From assembly GCF_018687975.1 (NCBI RefSeq), contig NZ_CP061310.1, forward strand, positions 372,001 to 436,000: a stretch of DNA of 64,000 nt. The letters are read 5' to 3'. This DNA comes from Polynucleobacter sp. es-EL-1 (lineage in GTDB: Bacteria; Pseudomonadota; Gammaproteobacteria; Burkholderiales; Burkholderiaceae). Under the pieces are notes generated by a model. That model did not search any database, was not told the origin of the DNA, and saw only the letters and a list, made by a program, of their open reading frames with translations. Below, in pieces: positions 42,088 through 51,602 of this stretch (the stretch's first letter is position 1; every line of letters begins with the position of its first letter). The position numbers and the translations under genes were made by a program.

Positions 42088-42866
42088 TTGGAATACGGGT
42101 GGTGTTTATTTTGGGCTTCTTGGTGAAGATGCCATAACTTCATGTATCGATAGTAGGTCCCTTGCCCATTTGAGATGGCTAAGGCAAAGCCTTGCGCTCC
42201 ATCTAGGAAGCCAGCGCGAAGCACATAAGTGCGCAAGAAGGACCAGGCGCCATGAAGTACAGCTTTTGCGGGGCTACTGGTTTTGCCTCTAGCAAAAGCT
42301 TGCTCTGCAGAGGCGGTTGAGTAGCGATCAATCTTTTGAAGGACCTGTGAATAATTCATAAAGCTGTAATGCAGCATGGGGTTTTCTAGCTTAGCCACTG
42401 GGCCCTGGGGAATGAGTCGCTCATGGACGAGATCATCTGAGAAACGTGCTGTACCTCTCTTAAAAAGTCGATCCACGTAGTCAGGATTCCAGCCTGAGTG
42501 GCGAATAAAACGACCGCAATACCAAGACAGTCTAGGGATAGCAAAACAGTTCACATGAGCGGGGTGATGAATTGCCGTCAAAATCTCACTTCTGAGGGCC
42601 GGGGTGAGTCTTTCGTCGGCATCCAGGGAGAGTACCCATTCTTCCGTCGCTAGCTCTAGGGCGCGATTCTTTTGAGGTCCAAAACCAGGCCAATCCGGGG
42701 GCTGGGATAGGAGTGCCCCATGATTTTTAGCGATTTCTAGGGTCTGATCGGTGCTTTGGGTATCCACCACCACAATCTGCTGGGCAATCCCTTCTAGGGA
42801 GGCCAAACAGTCGGCCAAATTGGCCTCTTCATTGCGGGTGATGAGTATGACGGATAAGGTGGGCAT
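42084..42866 (-). CDS. Glycosyltransferase family 2, LPS core type (WaaE/KdtX-like)
   Basis: A 260-residue GT2 enzyme: 'LSVILITRNEEANLADCLASL', 'QIVVVDTQSTDQTLEIAKNHGA', 'FGPQKNRALELATEEWVLSLDADERL'. This set of motifs, with the DxD in 'LDADE', is typical of WaaE/KdtX beta-glucosyltransferases of LPS core. First gene of the three-gene unit. It starts only ten bases from divergent msbA, so the two genes' promoters must overlap the opposite coding starts. Confidence 0.85.
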   Translation of the reverse strand: MPTLSVILITRNEEANLADCLASLEGIAQQIVVVDTQSTDQTLEIAKNHGALLSQPPDWPGFGPQKNRALELATEEWVLSLDADERLTPALRSEILTAIHHPAHVNCFAIPRLSWYCGRFIRHSGWNPDYVDRLFKRGTARFSDDLVHERLIPQGPVAKLENPMLHYSFMNYSQVLQKIDRYSTASAEQAFARGKTSSPAKAVLHGAWSFLRTYVLRAGFLDGAQGFALAISNGQGTYYRYMKLWHLHQEAQNKHHPYSK

Positions 42867-42876
42867 AATTCATTAT

Positions 42877-44640
42877 ATGAATGCTCAAGACCGTACCGCC
42901 TTAAATCGCTTAATTCAGTATCTCAAGCCCCATATTCGCATGATTATTGGGTCTTTATTAGCCATGGCCTTGGTGGCTGGAGCCGAAACCTCCATCCCGG
43001 CCTTAATGAAGCCGCTGTTGGATCGGGGGTTTACTGGGCAAATGAACGATAAGTTATGGCAGGTGCCTGTTTTTCTCGTGGGGCTAGCGCTCGTCCGGAG
43101 TTTGGCTCAGTTCTTGTCTAACTATTTGCTGACAAGGGTAATCAATTCGGTGTTGCTGAAGTTGCGTGAGCAAATGTTTCAAACGCTACTGCATGCCAGC
43201 ACTACTTTCTTTCAGAAAAACTCAGCATCAAATTTGATTAATGCGGTGGTTTTCGAAGTGAACAATGTGCTCTCCATCATGGGGGGTATGTTAATTAGCT
43301 TGGTACGTGACTCTCTCACTGTAATTGGTCTGATAGGTTATCTGATTTACTTAAATTGGCAATTAACTTTAGTCGTATTAATTATTTTTCCCATCATTGC
43401 TTTTGTGATGAGCAAAATTAATCGACGCTTGAGATCGTTAAACCGCGAGCAGCAGACTCTGACAAGTGAGCTTGCCTATATTGTTGAGGAGTCTGCCGCT
43501 GGTTATAAGATCGTCAAAGTGCATGGCGCAGAAGAATACGAGATGCAGCGCTTTATGAATAAAGCGGAACGCTTACGTCAGTTTGCTATGAAGTCAGCAG
43601 TTGCTGGCGGGTTGAATCAGCCTATCACCCAGTTGATTGCTTCAATGGCGCTCTCACTTGTACTGGTAATTGCCTTAATGCAATCGGCTACCGAAGGAAC
43701 GACAGTAGGCGGATTTGCGGCCTTCATCACCGCCATGATGTTGGTAATCTCTCCAATTAAGCATTTAGCTGATATTAATCAACCCTTGCAGCGCGGGCTT
43801 ACTGCTGCCGAGATGATCTTTGGTTTAATGGATCAACCCTTTGAAGAGGATGATTCTCGCAAGGAGAATATGAAGCCTCTGGAAAAGGCGAGGGGCGCTT
43901 TACGTTTTGAAAACGTGGGCTTTTCTTATCAACAAGAAGTGGGACGCAAAGATGCGCTCACGAATATCAATCTGAGTATTAGGCCGGGTGAAGTAGTTGC
44001 CTTTGTTGGTCCATCTGGTGGCGGTAAATCAACCCTGGTTAATTTGCTCCCGCGATTTTTTCAACCAACAAGCGGGCACATTTATCTTGACGATATTCCT
44101 CTTGAAGAGATTGTGCTTTCAGACTTACGCAAGCAAATTGCCTTTGTGAGCCAGGATGTCATTTTATTCAATGACAGCATTGCAGCCAATGTAGCCTATG
44201 GTGCAGTTGGTCCAGAAGGTATTGATCGTGGCCGGGTTATGGAGGCGCTTGAAGCTGCCAACTTATCTGCTCTCATGAAAGAATTGCCCGAGGGAATTGA
44301 CACTCAAATTGGAGACAATGGCAATCGTTTATCTGGCGGTCAACGGCAGCGCTTAGCGATTGCCCGTGCAATTTATAAGGATGCACCCATTCTGATTTTG
44401 GATGAGGCAACTTCAGCGTTGGATTCTGAATCTGAACGTCAGGTCCAAGATGCTTTAGAGCGCTTAATGGTTGGTAGAACTACTTTGGTGATTGCGCACC
44501 GGTTATCAACCATTGAACATGCTGATCGGATTGTGGTTCTAGAGCATGGTCATGTGATTGAAAATGGTTCGCATGAAGAGTTGATAGTCAAAGATGGCCT
44601 CTATGCCAATCTACATCGCATCCAATTTTCGAACGCATAA
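42877..44640 (+). CDS. msbA: Lipid A export ABC transporter MsbA
   Basis: A 587-residue half-transporter that flips lipid A-core across the inner membrane. Start is ATG 42877 ('MNAQDRTALNRLIQYLKPH'); the frame is open to 42751 but overlaps the divergent gene. Six membrane helices fill about 15-310, then the nucleotide domain: Walker A 'GPSGGGKST' from 378, signature 'LSGGQRQRLAIARA', Walker B 'ILILDEATSALD', H-loop 'IAHRLSTIE'. Its link to LPS core glycosyltransferases fits the role. Confidence 0.94.
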   Translation: MNAQDRTALNRLIQYLKPHIRMIIGSLLAMALVAGAETSIPALMKPLLDRGFTGQMNDKLWQVPVFLVGLALVRSLAQFLSNYLLTRVINSVLLKLREQMFQTLLHASTTFFQKNSASNLINAVVFEVNNVLSIMGGMLISLVRDSLTVIGLIGYLIYLNWQLTLVVLIIFPIIAFVMSKINRRLRSLNREQQTLTSELAYIVEESAAGYKIVKVHGAEEYEMQRFMNKAERLRQFAMKSAVAGGLNQPITQLIASMALSLVLVIALMQSATEGTTVGGFAAFITAMMLVISPIKHLADINQPLQRGLTAAEMIFGLMDQPFEEDDSRKENMKPLEKARGALRFENVGFSYQQEVGRKDALTNINLSIRPGEVVAFVGPSGGGKSTLVNLLPRFFQPTSGHIYLDDIPLEEIVLSDLRKQIAFVSQDVILFNDSIAANVAYGAVGPEGIDRGRVMEALEAANLSALMKELPEGIDTQIGDNGNRLSGGQRQRLAIARAIYKDAPILILDEATSALDSESERQVQDALERLMVGRTTLVIAHRLSTIEHADRIVVLEHGHVIENGSHEELIVKDGLYANLHRIQFSNA

Positions 44641-44655
44641 CACTTGCGCTAGTCA

Positions 44656-46119
44656 TTAACTCAGAACAATATCGTATTGCTCTTGGCGAAAGCTACTTTC
44701 TGCTTGCAGTTTGATTGGTTTATTGATGAAATCACCCAGTTGCGCCAAGAATTGATTCTCTTCTTCTAAAAATAGGTCAATCACATCGGGTGCAGCAACG
44801 ATTCGAAATTCACGGGGATTAAATTGGCGGTGCTCTCGAACAATTTCTCGCAAAATCTCATAGCAAATAGTTTGGGCAGTTTTAACCTCCCCTTTGCCTT
44901 GGCAAGTGGGGCAGGGCTCACAGGTAATGTGCGCCAAGGATTCGCGCGTACGCTTGCGAGTCATCTCTACTAGCCCTAGGGATGAGAATTCACTAATAGA
45001 GGTGCGCGCATGATCGCGCTCTAAATTGCGCTTGAGTTCATTCAAGACTGAGTCTTGATGATCTTTGCTCAACATGTCAATAAAATCGATGATGATGATA
45101 CCGCCTAAATTACGCAGACGTAATTGACGTGCAATCGATTGCGCTGCCTCTAAGTTCGTCTTAAATACGGTGTCATCTAAATTGCGGGCGCCTACATAGC
45201 TGCCGGTGTTGACATCAATGGTTGTCATGGACTCGGTTTGATCAATCATGAGATAGCCACCCGATTTGAGATCTACTCTTCTGCCCAAGGCTTTATTGAT
45301 TTCAGAATCTACATCGAATAAATCAAAGAGAGCCCGTTCACCACGATGCAATGTGAGCTTGTCGAGGAGGTTAGGCATATAGAGTGTGGCAAAGCTTTTG
45401 AGCTTCTCAAAATTTTCTGCTGAATCAACTCGAATTTGGGTGGTTCCTTCACCAGCAACATCGCGCAATACTCGCTCGGCTAAGCTCAGATCCTGATAGA
45501 GCAAACTGGGTGCCGGCTTGTGATTCACGGCCTCCCGAATTCTTTCCCAAGTAGTGCGTAGGTAATGCATATCGTGCTCTAACTCGGTATCGCTAGCATC
45601 TTGGGCACTTGTGCGGACGATGATGCCCCCTTTTTCATCGGCAGGCATAAGGCCAGCTAGGCGGGCCTTAATTGCTTCACGCTCTTCAGGTTGATCAATT
45701 CTTTGAGACACACCAATATACTTTTCAGCAGCAACATCTGTTCCTGCTGGTGGTAAGTAAACCAAATTGCGCCCAGCAATACTGAGCTGGGTTGTGAGGC
45801 GAGCCCCTTTAGTCCCTAGGGGGTCCTTGAGCACTTGCACCAAAACATTCTGCCCTTCAAAAAGTAGTTTTTCGATTTGGGCTTGCGGATTATTTTGGGT
45901 AATGTCTGCCACATGCATAAAGGCGGTGCGCTCAAGGCCAATTTCAATAAATGCAGACTGCATTCCAGGAAGAACGCGTACGACTTTTGCTAAGTAGATG
46001 TTGCCAACAATACCGCGTTGACGAGTACGCTCAATTTGCAGCTCTTGAACAGCACCCTGTTGAATGAGTGCTACCCGCGTTTCTTGTGGGGTGATATTAA
46101 TGAGAATTTCTTCATTCAT
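44656..46119 (-). CDS. rng: Ribonuclease G
   Basis: A 487-residue endoribonuclease (CafA) that matures the 16S rRNA 5' end and decays mRNA. The S1 RNA-binding part is at about 36-125 ('GIVGNIYLAKVVRVLPGMQSAFI'). The catalytic core has 'TTIDVNTGSYVG' and 'IIIIDFIDM', with acidic metal ligands. A Cys-rich zinc link follows ('CEPCPTCQGKG'). The length equals E. coli RNase G and there is no RNase E-type C-terminal extension. It overlaps maf by four bases and is the last gene of the eight-gene run. Confidence 0.96.
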   Translation of the reverse strand: MNEEILINITPQETRVALIQQGAVQELQIERTRQRGIVGNIYLAKVVRVLPGMQSAFIEIGLERTAFMHVADITQNNPQAQIEKLLFEGQNVLVQVLKDPLGTKGARLTTQLSIAGRNLVYLPPAGTDVAAEKYIGVSQRIDQPEEREAIKARLAGLMPADEKGGIIVRTSAQDASDTELEHDMHYLRTTWERIREAVNHKPAPSLLYQDLSLAERVLRDVAGEGTTQIRVDSAENFEKLKSFATLYMPNLLDKLTLHRGERALFDLFDVDSEINKALGRRVDLKSGGYLMIDQTESMTTIDVNTGSYVGARNLDDTVFKTNLEAAQSIARQLRLRNLGGIIIIDFIDMLSKDHQDSVLNELKRNLERDHARTSISEFSSLGLVEMTRKRTRESLAHITCEPCPTCQGKGEVKTAQTICYEILREIVREHRQFNPREFRIVAAPDVIDLFLEEENQFLAQLGDFINKPIKLQAESSFRQEQYDIVLS

Positions 46120-46739
46120 GTGCGGGCAACTTTAGCGAAATCTAGTAATTGGCTTACTTCAAAAATAGGTAGTCCCATGATACCGCTATAGCTGCCTTTG
46201 ATGGAGGGAATGAATGCACCCCCGCGGCCTTGAATACCATAGGCACCAGCCTTCCCAAATGGCTCGCCGCTAGCAATATAGCCTGCAATTTGCTCCCCAG
46301 TAAGACGCGAAAATTCCACTTGAGATACCTGCACCAAGCAAAGGGGTTTCTCTTCTGGATTAATGGTCAAAGCTACTGCGGTTAACACTTCATGGGTCTG
46401 GCCACTGAGCATGTCTAAGATGCGGGTAGCATCTGCGGCATCAGCTGGTTTGCCGAGGATTTCGCCCTTGGGATGCTGGGGTAGGCTCACCGTAGTGTCT
46501 GCACAGAGTATGGGTGCCCATGCTTTGTTGCTCTTACGCCAGCGTTCGAATGCAAGAGCACTTTTTACTAAGGTAACTCGCTCTACATATTCACGGGCTT
46601 TTTCATTGAGAAGTGGTATCTCGATAGTCTCGGTATCTTCGCCAATTTGCGCTACCAGCATTTCAAAAGAAACACCAATCTGCTTAAGTAGTTCTTGGCG
46701 GCGGGGACTTTGCGAGGCGAGATAAATATAAGAAAACAT
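46116..46739 (-). CDS. Maf-family nucleotide pyrophosphatase
   Basis: A 207-residue Maf protein that hydrolyses non-canonical or canonical nucleoside triphosphates in the cytosol. Motifs: 'LASQSPRRQELLKQIG' (7-22), the Asp in 'ILCADTTVSL' and 'GKPADAADATRILDMLSGQTHEVLTAVAL', and 'GKAGAYGIQGRGGAF' with the catalytic/binding Lys region. It may be YhdE (dTTP/UTP) or YceF (m7GTP) type; the neighbours rng/rlmH/rsfS favour YhdE. It overlaps rng by ATGA. Confidence 0.93.
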   Translation of the reverse strand: MFSYIYLASQSPRRQELLKQIGVSFEMLVAQIGEDTETIEIPLLNEKAREYVERVTLVKSALAFERWRKSNKAWAPILCADTTVSLPQHPKGEILGKPADAADATRILDMLSGQTHEVLTAVALTINPEEKPLCLVQVSQVEFSRLTGEQIAGYIASGEPFGKAGAYGIQGRGGAFIPSIKGSYSGIMGLPIFEVSQLLDFAKVART

Positions 46740-46746
46740 GAAAAAT

Positions 46747-47190
46747 TTATTCGCGGTGATAGGGATGACCCTGCAAAATAGTCCAGGCGCGATAGAGCTG
46801 CTCTACCAAAAGGACCCTTGCCATAGCATGCGGTAGAGTAAGGCTTGATAGACGCCACATCGCTTGAGCATTCTCTTTGAGGCTTGGATCAAGGCCATCG
46901 GTGCCACCAATTAAGAAGGTGATGTCAAAACCTTCTTGTCGCCAGTTTGACAACTGCGTAGCCAGATTTTGAGTGGTTTGATCTTTGCCGCGTTCATCCA
47001 GTGCAATCACCCGGGATCCTTTGGGAATGGCAGCGGCAATTTTGATGGCCTCTTTCGCTGGCGTTAAATCGGGTTTGATTTCTTTAATGTCGATGCTGCA
47101 ATCTGCCGGCATACGTTTTACATAATCATGGGTTGCAGTAGCAACCCAATCGGGCATCTTATGCCCTACAGAAACAATAGTTAAGCGCAT
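46747..47190 (-). CDS. rlmH: 23S rRNA (pseudouridine-1915-N3)-methyltransferase RlmH
   Basis: A 147-residue SPOUT methyltransferase, slightly shorter than the 155 of E. coli. Trefoil-knot features: 'FLIGGTDGL' (SAM-binding) and the C-terminal 'PHAMARVLLVEQLYRAW...GHPYHRE'. It modifies helix 69 of 23S rRNA on the 70S ribosome. It follows rsfS by nine bases, a very common pair. Confidence 0.96.
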   Translation of the reverse strand: MRLTIVSVGHKMPDWVATATHDYVKRMPADCSIDIKEIKPDLTPAKEAIKIAAAIPKGSRVIALDERGKDQTTQNLATQLSNWRQEGFDITFLIGGTDGLDPSLKENAQAMWRLSSLTLPHAMARVLLVEQLYRAWTILQGHPYHRE

Positions 47191-47199
47191 GCCAAGAGA

Positions 47200-47592
47200 T
47201 TAGTCTTCGTCGTCCTCGGACTCACTAGCTTTGACCAAGCCTTTATCAGCGGCCAGCTTAACGCGGACCGGTTTAGCCCCCCACATACCTTCTAATTGAT
47301 AGTAAGCACGCAGAGCAGGTTGAAGAATGTGCACCACAATATCGCCGCAATCAACTAGTACCCATTCACCGGTTTCTAATCCTTCAACAGAAATGACTTC
47401 GCCGCCTTTGGCATTGACCGCTTCTTTGACAGACATGGCAAGTGAGCGAGTTTGGCGATTGCTTGATCCGGTGGCGATAACTACTCGATCAAATAGTTCA
47501 CTCAGTTTGGTGGTGTCATATACGCGAATATCCTGAGCCTTGACATCTTCTAAGGCATCAATGACAACACGTTGTAATTTTTTTAAGTCCAT
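47200..47592 (-). CDS. rsfS: Ribosomal silencing factor RsfS
   Basis: A 130-residue protein that binds L14 and blocks subunit joining when nutrients are low. 'LEDVKAQDIRVYDTTKLSELFDRVVIATGSSNRQ' and 'DCGDIVVHILQPALRAYYQLEGMWG' (region 85-110) are the family signatures, with an acidic tail 'ESEDDED'. It lies between nadD and rlmH on the same strand. Confidence 0.96.
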   Translation of the reverse strand: MDLKKLQRVVIDALEDVKAQDIRVYDTTKLSELFDRVVIATGSSNRQTRSLAMSVKEAVNAKGGEVISVEGLETGEWVLVDCGDIVVHILQPALRAYYQLEGMWGAKPVRVKLAADKGLVKASESEDDED

Positions 47593-47648
47593 ATCTTCTT
47601 TGCTATTTTTTTTGAGATGTTTTGTATTTAGGCTTGATCTTAGCTTGA

Positions 47649-48365
47649 TTACTTGTATAAGCCCAGATTTGTAATGATTTCTAAAGCGTGCGAGGGAATT
47701 TGATCAAAAGCAGTCGTTTGGCTATCTGGATCTCTAAGCTGATTGCGCAAGTTGGTTGAGGAAAGGTCCACTGAAAGACTCTTATCTAGGTATATATGGC
47801 CAAAAGGGCTATTTTCAAGGGCGCTAACCTCAACACATTGGCATTTATTAAGTAATTCAGTGATTTCCTTAGGAAGTTCTGTTGATAGATCATATTGCGG
47901 TCTACTAGCCACAGCAAAATTTACATAACTTAGTAACTGATCCCAAGAATTCCACGTAGGAAGCTTGATTAAGGAGTCTGCCCCTATCAGCCAGATTAGG
48001 TTTGCTTGCGGACCAAACCGCTCTCTGAGGGCCTTGGCAGTATCAATCGCGTAACTTGGGCCTGGGCGATCGATCTCGATTCGATCTATGCCGACTTGGG
48101 TCGGGATATTTAAATACAAAAAGGCCCTGGCTAAATCAATACCAGCAGCTTCTGTCAGTCGAAGGCGCATTTCTGCTGAAGTGATGAGAGAGTCTTTTTG
48201 CCAAGGTGTGCCAGATGGAATCAAAAGTAGTGTATCGAGTTGCAACACCTTTGCAAAATGGGTAGCTAATTTGAGATGGCCTAGGTGAGGAGGGTCAAAA
48301 GTGCCACCCAGGATGCCAATTTTTTTTGTTGAGGTATTCAAATCGTGTGGGGCTAAGCTAGCCAA
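47649..48365 (-). CDS. nadD: Nicotinate-nucleotide adenylyltransferase
   Basis: A 238-residue NaMN adenylyltransferase of NAD synthesis. The nucleotide-binding 'GGTFDPPHLGH' (20-30) and C-terminal 'DLSSTNLRNQL' are diagnostic. It starts with TTG at 48365 inside the last codons of hemF (13-base overlap); a second TTG at 48341 would drop eight residues. Both starts lack a strong site, so coupling to hemF translation is likely. Confidence 0.95.
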   Translation of the reverse strand: MASLAPHDLNTSTKKIGILGGTFDPPHLGHLKLATHFAKVLQLDTLLLIPSGTPWQKDSLITSAEMRLRLTEAAGIDLARAFLYLNIPTQVGIDRIEIDRPGPSYAIDTAKALRERFGPQANLIWLIGADSLIKLPTWNSWDQLLSYVNFAVASRPQYDLSTELPKEITELLNKCQCVEVSALENSPFGHIYLDKSLSVDLSSTNLRNQLRDPDSQTTAFDQIPSHALEIITNLGLYK

Positions 48366-49306
48366 TCTCTTGGCTTGAGATAGTAGTCATAGAGTTTAGC
48401 TTCCGGTGTACCAGGCTGAGGTTGCCAGTTGTACCACCATTGCACTACTGGAGGCATAGACATCAAAATAGATTCAGTGCGACCACCAGAGTGCAGGCCA
48501 AAAATAGTGCCACGATCAAAGATGAGGTTGTATTCAACATAACGGCCGCGACGATATTCTTGAAATGCTTTTTCCTCTGGAGTGAATTGGTCTTTATAAC
48601 GGCGCTCAACGATTGGCAGATAGGCGGCAATAAATGCATCCCCAACTGCACGAGTCATCGCAAAACTTTCTTCAAAGCCAAGGCTATTGAAGTCGTCGAA
48701 GAAAACGCCACCGATACCACGAGGTTCTTCTCGGTGTTTTAAATAAAAGTACTCGTCACACCATTTTTTAAATTGCGGATATAAGTCCTTGCCAAATGGA
48801 TCTAAAGCATCTTTAGCGGTTTGATGAAAGTGTTTGCAGTCCTCGTCTACACCGTAATAGGGTGTGAGATCAAAACCACCCCCAAACCACCAGACTGGCT
48901 CTTTATCGGGGGCCTGCGCAATAAAGCAGCGCACGTTCATGTGCGTAGTGGGAACTTTGGGGTTATTGGGGTGAAAGACTAGGGATACGCCCATGGCTTC
49001 AAAGCTGCGCCCAGCTACTTCGGGGCGGTGGTGTGAGGCTGAAGGTGGCATTTGATCGCCACGTACGTGAGAGAAACCAACCCCACCCTTTTCCAAAATA
49101 TTGCCACCATCCAAAATGCAAGTGCGACCATACCCCTTGAGTTTGCTATCTTCAGGCTTTTCCCATGCATCCACTATGAATGCTTTGCCATCTAGCGCAC
49201 TCATGGCGCTCGTAATGCGATTTTGCAAGCCTAGAAAATATTCCTTTAAGGCCTCAATATCTATTTGAGTGTGTTGTGTAGAGGGGGTATTGGAATTGTT
49301 AGCCAA
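48353..49306 (-). CDS. hemF: Coproporphyrinogen III oxidase, oxygen-dependent
   Basis: A 317-residue aerobic enzyme of heme synthesis. Signature stretches: 'GGGFDLTPYYGVDEDCKHFHQTAKDAL' (split 142-168), 'FFDDFNSLGFEESFAM', 'GRYVEYNLIFDRGTIFGL' and 'MSMPPVVQWWYNW'. It appears to start at TTG 49306 since no ATG is near; the N-terminal 14 residues are low-complexity. It follows purD by 23 bases and overlaps nadD. Confidence 0.96.
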   Translation of the reverse strand: MANNSNTPSTQHTQIDIEALKEYFLGLQNRITSAMSALDGKAFIVDAWEKPEDSKLKGYGRTCILDGGNILEKGGVGFSHVRGDQMPPSASHHRPEVAGRSFEAMGVSLVFHPNNPKVPTTHMNVRCFIAQAPDKEPVWWFGGGFDLTPYYGVDEDCKHFHQTAKDALDPFGKDLYPQFKKWCDEYFYLKHREEPRGIGGVFFDDFNSLGFEESFAMTRAVGDAFIAAYLPIVERRYKDQFTPEEKAFQEYRRGRYVEYNLIFDRGTIFGLHSGGRTESILMSMPPVVQWWYNWQPQPGTPEAKLYDYYLKPRDWLA

Positions 49307-49329
49307 AAGTGAAAAGTCTTTATGGGAAT

Positions 49330-50607
49330 TTATTTAACTGCGCGATAACCAATATCTTTGCGATATTGCATGCCATCAAACTGAATTTTCGCAATGGCTT
49401 CATAGGCTTTTTGTTGCGCGCCGCGAACGGTATCCGCTAAACCAACTACGCACAGCACACGTCCACCGGAGGTGACTAGTTCATCACCTACCAATTTTGT
49501 GCCAGCATGAAAGGTTAGTTGATCTTCGGTATCTTCTGGGATCCCGGTAATTACATCTCCATTACGGGGAGTGTCTGGATAATTGTGGGCCGCAAGAACC
49601 ACGCCTAGCGCAGTACGACGATCCCACTCCAACTCCATTTCATTGAGCTTTCCATCCACAGCATGATCAAGTGCTCTGACTAAATCACTTTTTAAGCGTG
49701 CCATGATGGGTTGAGTTTCTGGATCACCCATACGGCAGTTAAATTCAAGCGTCTTGATTTTTCCGTCAGGGCTAATCATGAGTCCCGCATAAAGAAAGCC
49801 CGTGTAGGGGATGCCATCAGATTCCATGCCCTTTACTGTTGGAATGATTACTTCTCGTAGGGCGCGCGCATGAATCTCTGGAGTGACCACTGGCGCGGGT
49901 GAATAAGCACCCATACCACCAGTATTGGGGCCTTGATCTTCATCGAGTAAGCGCTTGTGATCTTGGCTGGTAGCTAATGCTAAGACATTCTTGCCATCCA
50001 CGAGAACAATAAAGCTCGCTTCTTCGCCAGTGAGAAATTCTTCAATGACTACGCGGGCGCCAGCATTACCAAATTTATTATCAGCAAGCATCATATCCAC
50101 CGCTGTATGCGCCTCATCAAGACTCATCGCTACGACTACACCTTTACCGGCAGCCAGACCATCCGCCTTAATCACAATAGGCGCACCCTTAGCGTCGATA
50201 TAAGCATGTGCTTCTAATGCATTCGAGAAAGTTTGGTAATCCGCTGTTGGGATGCCATGGCGCTTCATAAAGGCCTTGGAGAAATCTTTAGAGGATTCCA
50301 ATTGCGCGGCAAGTTGAGTGGGGCCAAAAATGCGTAAACCATTAGCCCGAAATACATCCACAATGCCAGCGGCAAGCGGCGCTTCTGGTCCTACGACTGT
50401 TAAATGAATTTTTTCTCGTTTAGCAAAGTCCGCTAGGCCTTGGAGATCAGAGATGGGGAGGTTTTCAATACCGGCGCCATATTGTTTTGCAGTAGCAGTC
50501 CCGCCATTGCCGGGCGCAACATAAACCTTTTGAACTTGAGGGGATTGGGCTAGCTTCCAAGCAAGAGCATGTTCACGACCACCGGATCCAATTAAAAGAA
50601 TTTTCAT
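49330..50607 (-). CDS. purD: Phosphoribosylamine-glycine ligase
   Basis: A 425-residue ATP-grasp enzyme of purine synthesis: 'LLIGSGGREHALAWKL' at 4-19, the ATP-grasp loop 'VIKADGLAAGKGVVVA', 'GGMGAYSPAPVV', 'CRMGDPETQPIMARL'. Length is standard. It is 49 bases downstream of yebC on the same strand and precedes hemF. Confidence 0.97.
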   Translation of the reverse strand: MKILLIGSGGREHALAWKLAQSPQVQKVYVAPGNGGTATAKQYGAGIENLPISDLQGLADFAKREKIHLTVVGPEAPLAAGIVDVFRANGLRIFGPTQLAAQLESSKDFSKAFMKRHGIPTADYQTFSNALEAHAYIDAKGAPIVIKADGLAAGKGVVVAMSLDEAHTAVDMMLADNKFGNAGARVVIEEFLTGEEASFIVLVDGKNVLALATSQDHKRLLDEDQGPNTGGMGAYSPAPVVTPEIHARALREVIIPTVKGMESDGIPYTGFLYAGLMISPDGKIKTLEFNCRMGDPETQPIMARLKSDLVRALDHAVDGKLNEMELEWDRRTALGVVLAAHNYPDTPRNGDVITGIPEDTEDQLTFHAGTKLVGDELVTSGGRVLCVVGLADTVRGAQQKAYEAIAKIQFDGMQYRKDIGYRAVK

Positions 50608-50656
50608 AGCAAGTTAGTTCAATGGGAAGGTAAATAAATTAGCAAGATAAAAGTCA

Positions 50657-51376
50657 TTACAGCGATGCATTCGTGAAGACTTCTTGTACATCATCTAGAT
50701 TTTCAAGGGCGTCTAAAAGTTTTTGCATGCTTTCAGCCTGATCGCCTTCTAAGGTGGTCTCATTTTCAGGGCGCATGGTCACGGTGGCCAATTCTGGTTT
50801 AAGACCTACTTTCATTATTGAATCTTGAATTTTAGAAAATTCAGGAACGGGAGTAAGCACCTCAAGCGATCCATCATCATGGGCAATCACATCATCTGCT
50901 CCGGCATCCAGAGCTACTTCCATAAGTTGATCTTCATTGGTCCCTGGAGCAAACAGCATTTGACCGCAGTGCTTAAACATGAAAGCAACCGAACCTTCAG
51001 CCCCCATATTTCCGCCATTTTTTGCAAATGCATGGCGAACTTCTGCAACGGTACGAGTGCGGTTATCAGTTAAACAATCCACAATAATTGCCGCTCCATT
51101 GATGCCATAACCTTCGTAACGAATCTCTTCGTAGTTAACCCCCTCAAGTGAACCAGTGCCACGGGCAATAGCGCGCTGAACGTTGTCATTAGGCATATTG
51201 GCGTCTTTAGCTTTGTCAATTGCCAAGCGTAAGCGGGGATTGGTAGCAATGTCGCCACCGCCTAATTTAGCGGCAACAGTAATTTCTTTGATCAGTTTGG
51301 TCCAAATCTTCCCGCGCTTTTCGTCTTGACGTCCTTTGCGGTGCTGAATATTGGCCCATTTCGAATGGCCGGCCAT
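50657..51376 (-). CDS. yebC: YebC/PmpR-family DNA-binding protein
   Basis: A 239-residue conserved protein. 'AGHSKWANIQHRKGRQDEKRGK' (2-23), 'DKAKDANMPNDNVQRAIARGTG' (53-74) and 'EGYGINGAAIIVDCLTDN' are its signatures. Recent work links YebC proteins with relief of ribosome stalling at proline repeats; older work calls them transcription regulators. First gene of the minus-strand run to rng; upstream on the other strand is tRNA-Leu. Confidence 0.95.
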   Translation of the reverse strand: MAGHSKWANIQHRKGRQDEKRGKIWTKLIKEITVAAKLGGGDIATNPRLRLAIDKAKDANMPNDNVQRAIARGTGSLEGVNYEEIRYEGYGINGAAIIVDCLTDNRTRTVAEVRHAFAKNGGNMGAEGSVAFMFKHCGQMLFAPGTNEDQLMEVALDAGADDVIAHDDGSLEVLTPVPEFSKIQDSIMKVGLKPELATVTMRPENETTLEGDQAESMQKLLDALENLDDVQEVFTNASL

Positions 51377-51517
51377 ACGGGTGAGTCCTTTAAATAATTT
51401 GGCTTGAAGCCGCTATTTTAAGGGCTTCTTAGGGTAAGAATGGCTCTGCCTACACTTTTTTTGTTACACTTTGACCTCTTAGTTCGCTTCAATGCAGTTT
51501 TTCCTCTGCAAACACCT

Positions 51518-51602
51518 GCCCCGGTGATGGAATTGGTAGACGTGCCGGACTCAAAATCCGGTGCCGCAAGGCGTGGCGGTTCGAGTCCGCCCCGGGGCAC
51601 CA
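51518..51602 (+). tRNA. tRNA-Leu (anticodon CAA)
   Basis: An 85-nt class II tRNA gene with encoded CCA. Acceptor stem GCCCCGG/CCGGGGC, anticodon loop CTCAAAA with CAA at 51552-51554, a long variable arm (TGCCGCAAGGCG) and T-arm GGCGGTTCGAGTCCGCC. The coding sequence that follows on the other strand (51792-53450) is A/T-rich. Confidence 0.97.

Noticed and set aside
42751..42876. 42-codon N-terminal extension of msbA
   Set aside because: It overlaps the start of the divergent glycosyltransferase and is not MsbA-like; ATG 42877 gives the family N-terminus.
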